Shown: piece by piece, positions 1 through 7,862 of the stretch
Layout of the letters: every line of letters begins with the position of its first letter
Numbering within the stretch: the first letter of the stretch is position 1
Assembly: GCA_021298235.1 (NCBI GenBank)
Contig: JAJTDX010000093.1
Location: forward strand, 1 to 7,862
Source: Cryomorphaceae bacterium
GTDB taxonomy: Bacteria > Bacteroidota > Bacteroidia > Flavobacteriales > Crocinitomicaceae
Direction: 5' to 3'
Length of the DNA: 7,862 nt
Notes under the pieces: generated by a model
Told to the model about the DNA's origin: nothing
The model's input: only the letters and a program-made list of their open reading frames with translations
The model's database searches: none
Program-made: the position numbers and the translations under genes

Positions 1-776
1 GTCAGGTTAAGGTCAATGTAAGCCGTTTTATTTTCAAAATGAATATCACTGAGAGACAACGCCTTTGGTTGCATACTCAGATATCCATACCCTTCTATCG
101 CAGAAGGTTCTGCCAAAGTATTCCAAACTTCTTTTATTTCCGATCGAATGTTAATGGATGCTATTTCTTTATCTATGGTTTTTTCAAGGTCTTTCAATAC
201 ACCTGTAACTTCTTTTTTGAGTTGTGCAGATGCATCGTATTTGAATACAGTAAACTCACATGGGTCAACGGTTTCAAATTTCTTTAATTCTGTTGCTGTC
301 TTAAATTTGAAATCTGGAGTGATGGTAAATTTGGTGGAATATCCTACAGAAACTCTGCGCAAGGGTTCGCCCACTCCACAGCTCACATATACGCGTGGGA
401 CAATGCAATTTCCATCTTTATTGAACAATTCTGTACACTCCGGACAATAATTCAAGTTCAACGAATACTTGCCATCCACGTCAAAATTCAAATTCTCTCC
501 TTTTCCATTGAAGACAATAGGATTTCGAAAAAATTTATAAGAGTAACTTACGCCTTCGCAATTGTCCTCTTTCCCTGTAAAAGATTTCGGTAAAGCTTTT
601 TCCGTTTCAGTAAAATATGGCTGTAGGTTGATCTTTATTGGCAACGATAGAGTAGATTCACGTTGTTTTGGCGGAGCAATTTCCTGAACAGAGATCGCTG
701 GAGCTACAGCTTCCAGTTTACTTTTGCATGATGGAAGAAAAATGAGAAAGAAAGCCAGTAAAAAGACAAAACGCAT
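1..776 (-). CDS. DUF4403-family lipoprotein, C-terminus beyond the window
   Basis: This frame is open from ATG at 776 to the window edge and shows 258 codons; the C-terminal part is missing. Residues 1-17 form a lipoprotein signal: a short basic start, a hydrophobic core, and the lipobox Leu-Pro-Ser-Cys with the lipidated Cys at 17. A Pro/Ala-rich linker (about 20-40) follows. The stretch from about 42, with SLPIKINLQPYF, an LPKSF(T)G segment and a later Gly-Lys-Gly strand, matches my memory of the start of DUF4403, an uncharacterised family common in Bacteroidota. Cysteines at 73, 111, 114, 124, 133 and 173 include one CxxC and could form disulfides or a metal site. The protein probably sits in the outer or inner membrane facing the periplasm. 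I see no acidic surface-export signal after the Cys. It lies 51 bp downstream of the GldL/GldM-like gene and may be cotranscribed. The function is unknown, and the family call rests on pattern recall only. Confidence 0.8.
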   Translation of the reverse strand, partial: MRFVFLLAFFLIFLPSCKSKLEAVAPAISVQEIAPPKQRESTLSLPIKINLQPYFTETEKALPKSFTGKEDNCEGVSYSYKFFRNPIVFNGKGENLNFDVDGKYSLNLNYCPECTELFNKDGNCIVPRVYVSCGVGEPLRRVSVGYSTKFTITPDFKFKTATELKKFETVDPCEFTVFKYDASAQLKKEVTGVLKDLEKTIDKEIASINIRSEIKEVWNTLAEPSAIEGYGYLSMQPKALSLSDIHFENKTAYIDLNL

Positions 777-827
777 AGTTGAAATTTTGCCTAAATATAT
801 TTGAAATTTCGCGAACTGAGGAAGAGT

Positions 828-2021
828 TTATAGTTGACTTAAAAGTAAGTTTCTATTTTTTAACGCTTCGTACTGTAATTCACTGCATGTATTCAAAAGT
901 GTGATGTTCAATGCATAGGAAAAATAAATATCGTCTGCATTCGTAAATTCATCTATAACTAATTTGGAATTGTAGCGGTCTTGCATTCCTTCAGGATTAT
1001 AGCCTTTTAGTTTGGAAGTGCCAGTGGCTTTAACGATCGCATCCATTTTCATTTTGTAGTCACGAATGATGTCAACCAAAGAACTATTCATCTCGCGTAA
1101 ATATCCTGAACCATTTGCAGAGGCAGCATCTGAATAAAACCATACATCAATTCCCATTGGTTTAAATGGATTATCCGACTTGGTTAGAATGGAATTTCCG
1201 TCATTCGAAAGAAGAACTAATCGTTGCTTCATTAAATCTATGTCCGCGATAAAATCAGCTGTTAGTGCATTTATCTTTTTAACGGATGGATTATCTATAT
1301 TTACAGGCAAATGCGCAGCTGTTTCTAATTCTCCATTGATTCGGTGATCCAACATCTCATATCTCATGATATAGCTGCTCAAGGTATTTTTTGAAATGCT
1401 TGAATCAAGACGCTGAAATAATAAAATTAAAATGAGACACAACGTTGAAAATCCTTTCACTGACACCAAATCAATCAAGAATAAATTGTACTTCTTTAAA
1501 ACGTTTAACTGAATTAGTGCCATCACTAATATGGCTACATAACCTATCCCAATTATAACCCCGGCTCCTGGCCAGTTGAGAATTCTAAAAAGAAAGGATA
1601 TTATGACGATCGCATAGGAGAAGTAAAAAGCGAGCAGTTGTGATTTTTTTACAGATGGATTTGTTGATCTAAAAAATGCCTTCAAAATATAGTGAATTGC
1701 AAGTAAGAACAATGAAACTATGATAGCGAGGTTGGCTCCCGGCCAATGCATCCATTTAAACAAAAGTCCGATAGTGAATAAGCTCATTGCGACTCCAAAA
1801 AACAATTTCTGAAATCCATTATCCGCGGGTTCGAATGAACCGAATAAATAGTTCAATGATAATGTTGTTAGACCTACAACCAAAAGAATATTGGCTCCGG
1901 GAAAATGCTGTACTTTGAAGGCTGCCCCTAAAAATGTAAATATTAATCCGACTATTAAAGAGTAAGATACTACTTTTAAAAGGGCTGTAGAGCCCGCGAA
2001 ACTATTATTGTCCTCTTGCAT
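828..2021 (-). CDS. GldL/GldM-like hybrid membrane protein (three GldL hairpins plus GldM first domain)
   Basis: The protein has 397 residues and an ATG start. I predict seven membrane segments, near 15-35, 44-61, 72-88, 97-115, 128-145, 153-172 and 180-203. The first six form three hairpins, each turning on a GldL-like motif: FKVQHFPGAN (35-44), FKWMHWPGAN (88-97) and FRILNWPGAG (145-154). Hairpin 1 also ends in GSFEP (61-65), like the SAFEP of GldL. Helix 7 and the soluble remainder (about 204-397) resemble the GldM transmembrane helix and its first periplasmic helical domain, notably the D-x-W...G-x-x-L...I-x-x-Y-K pattern at 292-323. GldM domains 2-4 and the cytoplasmic tail of GldL are absent. 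With the N-terminus inside, three hairpins place helix 7 to enter the periplasm, as in GldM. True GldL and GldM are separate proteins that power type IX secretion and gliding. Here the catalytic-type glutamate of GldL is replaced, so a motor role is doubtful. The membrane topology is solid, the GldL likeness strong, the GldM likeness moderate. Confidence 0.8.
   Translation of the reverse strand: MQEDNNSFAGSTALLKVVSYSLIVGLIFTFLGAAFKVQHFPGANILLVVGLTTLSLNYLFGSFEPADNGFQKLFFGVAMSLFTIGLLFKWMHWPGANLAIIVSLFLLAIHYILKAFFRSTNPSVKKSQLLAFYFSYAIVIISFLFRILNWPGAGVIIGIGYVAILVMALIQLNVLKKYNLFLIDLVSVKGFSTLCLILILLFQRLDSSISKNTLSSYIMRYEMLDHRINGELETAAHLPVNIDNPSVKKINALTADFIADIDLMKQRLVLLSNDGNSILTKSDNPFKPMGIDVWFYSDAASANGSGYLREMNSSLVDIIRDYKMKMDAIVKATGTSKLKGYNPEGMQDRYNSKLVIDEFTNADDIYFSYALNITLLNTCSELQYEALKNRNLLLSQL
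1506..1979 (-). repeat. Three tandem GldL-like hairpin units inside the hybrid gene
   Basis: This stretch encodes residues 15-172, about 50-55 residues per unit. Each unit is helix, F-(K/R)-x-x-(H/N)-(W/F)-P-G-A, helix. Units 1 and 2 keep the Lys and His of the GldL turn (K36/H39 and K89/H92); unit 3 has Arg146/Asn149. Similarity is still visible in the DNA: the + strand reads TTGGCTCC near 1891 and again near 1732, followed in both by GG..AATGC. This suggests internal duplication of one ancestral GldL-type hairpin, with unit 3 the most diverged. Confidence 0.75.
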
Positions 2022-2093
2022 AATTTAATGATTTCCTTAAGAACTTTAAACCATCAAATTAATAACATCGCTAGCTCAAAAAATTAGCTCACG

Positions 2094-4331
<2,238 letters not shown>

Positions 4332-4400
4332 TTATGAAACGTATAAGTTTTTTTAATGAATGTGCGCGAAGTTAGTTATTTCAGTGCATATTTTGTTCTG

Positions 4401-4421
4401 GAATAATGAACAAAGATCAAA
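4401..4421 (+). repeat. Heptamer repeat, three units, with an inverted single unit
   Basis: Three contiguous 7-base units, GAATAAT, GAACAAA and GATCAAA, lie in the rdgB-icd gap. They follow the same GA(R/T)(C/T)AA(N) pattern as the arrays at 7371-7465. One inverted unit, TTTGTTC, stands at 4392-4398, so 4392-4398 and 4408-4414 can pair as a 7-bp stem with a 9-base loop. The stem is AT-rich and has no T-run after it on the transcribed strand, so I do not call it a terminator. Confidence 0.6.
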
Positions 4422-4445
4422 GAAGCTATCGTATATGATGGCGAT

Positions 4446-5021
4446 CTAATTTCTATTCAAAAAAGCAATCATCTTTTCCAGTGCACGCGCTCTGTGACTT
4501 TGATTGTTTTTTTCTGATAGGGTCATTTCTGCGAACGTGCGCGTTGAATTTTCTGGGATGAAGATGGGATCGTAGCCGAAACCGTCAGAACCCGCACGAT
4601 CTTTGGCAATTTGTCCATTCACTACACCATCGAAGAAGTGCTGTTTTCCGTTCCAAATAAGTGCAATACTTGTACGAAAACGCGCCCTTCGGTCCGTGGC
4701 ATTGGACAGATTTTTTAGCAAAAGTGCCATGTTTGCTTCGGAATCCTTGTCCTTCCCTGCGTATCTTGCAGAAAATACTCCAGGCGCTCCATTCAGTGCA
4801 TGGACCTCCAGTCCGGTATCGTCAGCAAAACAATTCATGCCGAATCGTTCATGCACATAGGAGGCTTTTAACAAGGCATTCCCCTCCAATGTTTCTGCGG
4901 TCTCAGGAATCTCCTCTGTCAATTGTAAATCGACAAGTGTAAGCAGTTCTATGCCTGAAGGCAACAAAGATTGAATCTCTTTCGCTTTATGCTCATTGTG
5001 ACTTGCAAAGATCAGCTTCAT
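4446..5021 (-). CDS. rdgB: RdgB/HAM1-family XTP/dITP diphosphatase
   Basis: The protein has 191 residues, full length for the family. It hydrolyses non-canonical purine nucleoside triphosphates (XTP, dITP, ITP) to the monophosphate plus pyrophosphate, keeping them out of DNA and RNA in the cytosol. Family signatures are present in order: the N-terminal nucleotide/phosphate motif SHNEHK (7-12); FADDTGLEV (65-73) with the acidic pair that binds Mg and drives catalysis; PGVFSARYAG (80-89); GSDGFGYDPIF (144-154); and the C-terminal base-recognition motif SHRARAL (175-181). The ATG start overlaps the TGA stop of the upstream glycosyltransferase in an ATGA, so translation is probably coupled. This ties a housecleaning enzyme to the tail of a glycan operon, which is probably a matter of shared transcription rather than shared function. 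Non-canonical NTP hydrolysis is the confident call; exact substrate preference cannot be read from sequence. Confidence 0.96.
   Translation of the reverse strand: MKLIFASHNEHKAKEIQSLLPSGIELLTLVDLQLTEEIPETAETLEGNALLKASYVHERFGMNCFADDTGLEVHALNGAPGVFSARYAGKDKDSEANMALLLKNLSNATDRRARFRTSIALIWNGKQHFFDGVVNGQIAKDRAGSDGFGYDPIFIPENSTRTFAEMTLSEKNNQSHRARALEKMIAFLNRN
5018..5021 (-). other. ATGA stop/start overlap between glycosyltransferase and rdgB
   Basis: On the minus strand the four bases read ATGA. ATG (5021-5019) starts rdgB and TGA (5020-5018) ends the glycosyltransferase. Such overlaps usually mean a shared transcript and re-initiation by the same ribosome. Confidence 0.9.
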
Positions 5022-6097
5022 TTATTTGTTTTGAAGAGGTGTATATAGTTTGCTTTGTTTGACTCCACAGAAAATCTTTTCAGAATCGTTTCTCTTCCCT
5101 GTACGCCTAATTCAGTTCTAAGGGCGCTATCGGTCAACAACAATTCTAGTTTTTCTTCCCACTCCGAAGATGAGGAGACCAAAAATCCATTTTTCCCTTG
5201 ATCAATAATTGTGTTATTCACACCAACTGGCGACATCAGAGTAGCCATTCCCATGGACATATACTGAAGTCCTTTGAAACCGCATTTCCCCTCTGACCAA
5301 ACATCTGCTTCCAGAGGCATAACTCCAATCTGAATTTTGGACAAATCTTCTATTTCTGAATCCTTCTGCCACTTGACATATCGAAAAGAACGGAAATCAA
5401 AATCCGGATTCCTGTTGGAGATTACAACAAATTCAAAATTATATCGCTGCTCCAATTTTTTCAATATCGGAATCAAAATACCGAGATAGCGCATTGTTGT
5501 ATGCGAACCAGTCCAACCTATTGTCAATGGAACAGCCAGATGATTGACCATCTGATTATGGCTTTGTTCTGTATCAATCGTTGTTGGAATGATCTGCACA
5601 TTGGCATTGAATTTCCGCGCATAATTGGCCAGATAATCGTTTCCTGCCACAACAGAATGGGCCCATTTCATGCAATAATTCACCTTCCAGTAAGCTTTCA
5701 CCCAATGAAACCGTGAATTTGTCTCGCTGTAATTAGGGAGCCAAATGGCGTCATCAAAGTCGTATATATATTTTAGTCTCAGTACTTTTGCAATGATCCA
5801 TTCAAACAAAGGGGGGCCTACATGTGCAACTTCACGATGGATGAAGAGCTGATCTGCTTTTTTTAATTTAAAAAGGATTCCGAAACGCTTCAAAAAGCAC
5901 AACAGCACAGTGAAAACTTTCTGCAATGATTTTCCCTCTTTATAAAGTGTTTGCCATGATTGGTAATCGTAGAATGGATACACCTCCAACTCGAATCCTT
6001 GTTGTTTCAAATGGTCGAAATACTGCTCAAAACGAAATCGTTGAGAAGGTGCACTTCCAAGTGGATAAGGAACCAGAAAAACGATTTTTTGAGCCAT
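5018..6097 (-). CDS. Glycosyltransferase, GT-B fold, GT4-like
   Basis: From the ATG at 6097 the protein has 359 residues. A TTG nine bases upstream could also start it, but the ATG places the first Rossmann strand (KIVFLVPYP, 4-12) at the normal distance. No signal peptide is present, so it is cytosolic or membrane-associated. N-terminal features are YPLGSAPSQRFRFEQY (11-26) and DFDDAIW (113-119). The C-terminal donor-binding half has GWTGSHT (194-200), then IGVMPL (257-262), EGKCGFKGLQYMSMG (269-283) and SPVGVN (289-294). These fit GT4-type retaining enzymes that move a sugar from a nucleotide donor. The usual donor glutamate of the E-A-M-A-x-G element is Gln278; I recall the K-C-G-F-K-x-L-Q-Y-M form as a recurring subgroup. 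Donor and acceptor cannot be read. It follows the second glycosyltransferase by 11 bases and overlaps rdgB, so it belongs to one operon, probably for surface polysaccharide. Confidence 0.9.
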   Translation of the reverse strand: MAQKIVFLVPYPLGSAPSQRFRFEQYFDHLKQQGFELEVYPFYDYQSWQTLYKEGKSLQKVFTVLLCFLKRFGILFKLKKADQLFIHREVAHVGPPLFEWIIAKVLRLKYIYDFDDAIWLPNYSETNSRFHWVKAYWKVNYCMKWAHSVVAGNDYLANYARKFNANVQIIPTTIDTEQSHNQMVNHLAVPLTIGWTGSHTTMRYLGILIPILKKLEQRYNFEFVVISNRNPDFDFRSFRYVKWQKDSEIEDLSKIQIGVMPLEADVWSEGKCGFKGLQYMSMGMATLMSPVGVNNTIIDQGKNGFLVSSSSEWEEKLELLLTDSALRTELGVQGRETILKRFSVESNKANYIHLFKTNK

Positions 6098-6108
6098 CTG
6101 ATGCAAAG

Positions 6109-7356
6109 TTAGAAATCCGTTACTGAGTCAGAAATTAACAAGTGGTAGACATTGGCATATCGCTCTACTCCTGAATCCAGCCCGTAGAATTCCTTTGCAC
6201 CGCGCATCGTTTCTGATTTGTCGAACGAAGATTTTATGAGTTCAACCAAAGTATCGGGATACTCTAAAGGATCTTCAAGCGCGAGACCACTTTTATACGT
6301 GTTCACTACCTGCGCTGTATCTCCGACACCGGAGTTACATATAAGTGGGATTCCCATGGCCATCAATTCTCCTTGTTTCGTGGGTGAAGATGCTTTTTTG
6401 GAATAAGCCGGAAGAATGAAAAATACGGACAATTCAACTAAGGAAATGTACATTGGCACTTCAGCATGTGCACAACTATGCACGAGGACATCGGATCGTT
6501 CTATACCAAGTTTTTTTGCGGTGCTATGAATGTGCTCAGGTTGATCACCCGTCACAAACAGAAATTTCCAGGAGTTCTCTCTTTTCTTGAGCCACTTGAA
6601 GAGTTCAAGCATTTCATTAACCATGTACCAGGTCCCCACAGAACCAACGTAACCCAACATCCTGTCGCCGTTGCTGATGCCTAATTTCTTTCGGAGAGTT
6701 TCTTGATCTCCCGGGTTAATCTTGTTGGGGTCGAAAAGCCTTAAATCGGCGCAACATGGAATTACTGTGATTTTTTCAGATGACACACTTGGGCAAATAT
6801 TCTCTGTAATTTCTTGCTTTCCATTTTGCGTTAAAGAAATGATATGAGCTGATTCTCTAAAGAATTCAAGCTCCTTTTTTTTGAAGTATCTATATATGGT
6901 TCTGAATATTCGATTTTTCAGATCCCAGATCTTACCGTCGACACGTTCATCTGCCCAGAATCCGCGCATGTCAAACACAAATGGCACTCCTTTGGTATGT
7001 TTCATTCGCAATCCTACGAGGGCAGCAAGATAACTTCGACAATGCACAATAGAAAAACCATACTGACGATGTAATTTCAATGCGATTCTTCTCATTCTTG
7101 AGATATCAAAAACAGTGGAAAGCACGGGTGGTTTTTTGGTGTAGGTCAGCGGATGCCAAATGATTCCTGATTCTTCACATATTTTTTCGATTTGAGCTTT
7201 ATGCTCTTTGTATCGATCAGGTTTTTCAAAGCTGACCAAATGAAACGAATACCCCTTCTTCGACAACTCACGCAGGTATGGTAAAACCTGGGATTGTCCA
7301 AGGGAGTCTGTCATACCGTCATAGGAGAGATAGAGTATGTTTGTTTTTTGAATCAA
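6109..7356 (-). CDS. Glycosyltransferase, GT-B fold, GT4-like, TTG start
   Basis: The protein has 415 residues and is cytosolic with no signal peptide. The first strand and loop are ILYLSYDGMTDSLGQSQ (7-23), a pattern I recall from GT4-like enzymes of Bacteroidota glycan clusters. DMRGFWADERVDG (129-141) lies at the end of the acceptor half. YVGSVGTWY (236-244) opens the donor-binding half. SKKASSPTKQGELMAMG (319-335) followed by GVGD (343-346) forms the nucleotide-sugar pocket, with Glu330 as the donor glutamate. The start is TTG at 7356. No ATG or GTG lies in frame just upstream, and the first internal ATG (Met15) would delete the first strand. Beyond the asparagine synthase-like gene, which lies 112 bp upstream, the cluster runs off the window. 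It probably adds one sugar to a lipid-linked or nucleotide-derived acceptor during polysaccharide assembly; the sugar is not predictable. Confidence 0.92.
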   Translation of the reverse strand: MIQKTNILYLSYDGMTDSLGQSQVLPYLRELSKKGYSFHLVSFEKPDRYKEHKAQIEKICEESGIIWHPLTYTKKPPVLSTVFDISRMRRIALKLHRQYGFSIVHCRSYLAALVGLRMKHTKGVPFVFDMRGFWADERVDGKIWDLKNRIFRTIYRYFKKKELEFFRESAHIISLTQNGKQEITENICPSVSSEKITVIPCCADLRLFDPNKINPGDQETLRKKLGISNGDRMLGYVGSVGTWYMVNEMLELFKWLKKRENSWKFLFVTGDQPEHIHSTAKKLGIERSDVLVHSCAHAEVPMYISLVELSVFFILPAYSKKASSPTKQGELMAMGIPLICNSGVGDTAQVVNTYKSGLALEDPLEYPDTLVELIKSSFDKSETMRGAKEFYGLDSGVERYANVYHLLISDSVTDF

Positions 7357-7370
7357 CGTCGTAAAAATTT

Positions 7371-7398
7371 GAGCAATGAATAATGAACAAGGAGCAAG
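7371..7398 (+). repeat. Heptamer array A, four units
   Basis: Four contiguous 7-base units on the + strand, GAGCAAT, GAATAAT, GAACAAG and GAGCAAG, are followed by a decayed fifth (GACAACT). The array ends 14 bases upstream of the TTG start of the glycosyltransferase. It is the right-hand partner, inverted, of the array at 7438-7465. Confidence 0.8.
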
Positions 7399-7415
7399 GA
7401 CAACTTCCGCTCCTT
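7389..7415. repeat. Short perfect inverted repeat within the array region
   Basis: AAGGAGC (7389-7395) and GCTCCTT (7409-7415) pair perfectly over 7 bp with a 13-base loop. This is the most GC-rich stem of the gap. On the minus (transcribed) strand it is followed by a mixed T/A stretch rather than a clean T-run. A weak terminator or an mRNA structure ahead of the glycosyltransferase is possible but unproven. Confidence 0.4.
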
Positions 7416-7437
7416 AAAAACAACTTTGCTAAAGATC

Positions 7438-7465
7438 ATTGCTCTTTGCTCTTTGCTCTTTGTTC
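7438..7465 (-). repeat. Heptamer array B, four units, inverted relative to array A
   Basis: Read on the minus strand the units are GAACAAA, GAGCAAA, GAGCAAA and GAGCAAT, with exact 7-base spacing. The array begins 3 bases after the stop codon of the asparagine synthase-like gene. Against array A it forms a 28-base imperfect inverted repeat (about 20 of 28 positions complementary by eye) around a 39-base centre. Confidence 0.8.
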
Positions 7466-7468
7466 TAT

Positions 7469-7862
7469 CTACATCCATTCTTCGTACCACATTTCAAACA
7501 TCAACAGATACCAAATTTTCACGTCAAATTCTTTTTTTCCATTCAGAAAATCAGATTTTAGCTGTCGTACAAACTCAACTGAAAATAGTCCTTCTTTCCT
7601 AATTCGGTCGTCTGATAAATATTCTTCCAGCATTGGCCGAAGCTGAGTTCTGAGCCAGTCTGAAATTGGGATAGCAAACCCCATTTTGGGCCGATCCATA
7701 ACTTCTTTAGGTACGTATCGGTGAACGATTTCTTTCAGAATATATTTTTTAACACCCTTTCGATACTTGAATTCGTCTGGAATTTGTGCTGTCCATTCTA
7801 TGATGTTTTGATCCATAAAAGGTTCTCTTCCCTCTAAACTGGCAGTCATCGTGGCGCGATCG
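7469..7862 (-). CDS. asnB: Asparagine synthase-like amidotransferase, C-terminal part only
   Basis: The frame runs off the right edge of the window; 130 residues plus one base remain, ending in TAG at 7469. The first visible residues read DRATMTASLEGREPFMD. This is the hallmark synthetase-domain block of glutamine-hydrolysing asparagine synthases (EC 6.3.5.4), with the S-L-E-x-R-x-P-F-x-D core. Also typical are the Lys-Tyr-Ile-Leu-Lys stretch and RPKMGFAIPI(S)DWLR. The N-terminal glutaminase domain and the ATP-binding loop lie outside the window, so catalytic competence cannot be judged. In glycan clusters such proteins often amidate a uronic-acid carboxylate or similar group rather than making asparagine; the two neighbouring glycosyltransferases favour that reading. 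The first ATG in view lies inside the conserved block and is not the real start. Confidence 0.93.
   Translation of the reverse strand, partial: DRATMTASLEGREPFMDQNIIEWTAQIPDEFKYRKGVKKYILKEIVHRYVPKEVMDRPKMGFAIPISDWLRTQLRPMLEEYLSDDRIRKEGLFSVEFVRQLKSDFLNGKKEFDVKIWYLLMFEMWYEEWM

Noticed and set aside
39..450. Two overlapping + strand open frames (82 and 100 codons)
   Set aside because: They lie antisense to the DUF4403 lipoprotein, whose minus frame is open throughout, and they show no recognisable protein pattern.
791..799. TATATTTAG on the minus strand as a -7 box for the DUF4403 gene
   Set aside because: One base off consensus and no -33 partner about 19 bases upstream.
2022..2093. GAGCTA direct repeat and T-run after icd as a terminator
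   Set aside because: No stable stem precedes a T-run; the possible AGCT pairing is 4 bp.
6098..6106. TTG start adding three residues to the downstream glycosyltransferase
   Set aside because: An ATG follows nine bases later at the natural beginning of the first strand and is the more likely start.
6104..6111. TAACTTTG, a perfect match to the Bacteroidota TAnnTTTG promoter box
   Set aside because: It lies over the upstream stop codon, has no TTG box at the expected distance, and would leave almost no leader before the ATG; probably chance.
7371..7465. CRISPR-like array
   Set aside because: The units are 7 bases long with no spacers and no cas genes nearby.

Overview
The window carries seven genes, all on the minus strand, so transcription runs from high to low coordinates. 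The gene content points to Bacteroidota. The evidence is a GldL/GldM-like protein (the type IX secretion and gliding motor family), a DUF4403 lipoprotein, no clear Shine-Dalgarno sequences, and AT-rich gaps. A Cytophagales-type organism is my best guess, but nothing here fixes the genus.

Right part (5018-7862): the downstream end of a surface-polysaccharide cluster. It holds the C-terminal 130 residues of a glutamine-hydrolysing asparagine synthase-like amidotransferase, a 112-bp gap filled by two opposed arrays of a 7-base repeat, and two GT-B glycosyltransferases. The second glycosyltransferase overlaps the RdgB/HAM1 nucleotide-housecleaning gene by 4 bases (ATGA), so three genes probably form one transcription unit.

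Middle (2094-4445): a 123-bp gap with a shorter copy of the same heptamer repeat leads into a complete monomeric NADP-dependent isocitrate dehydrogenase of the TCA cycle.

Left part (1-2093): the most unusual region. A 397-residue membrane protein has three consecutive GldL-like transmembrane hairpins, each with an F-K/R-x-x-H/N-W/F-P-G-A turn. A seventh transmembrane helix and a periplasmic domain resembling only the first domain of GldM follow. It looks like a one-chain GldL-GldM hybrid that lacks the glutamate used by the real motor. After 51 bp comes a lipoprotein of the DUF4403 family, cut by the window edge. The two may act together in the cell envelope, but that is inferred from adjacency alone.

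The other long open frames are antisense or out-of-frame shadows. I see no tRNA, rRNA, CRISPR array, transposase or phage gene.
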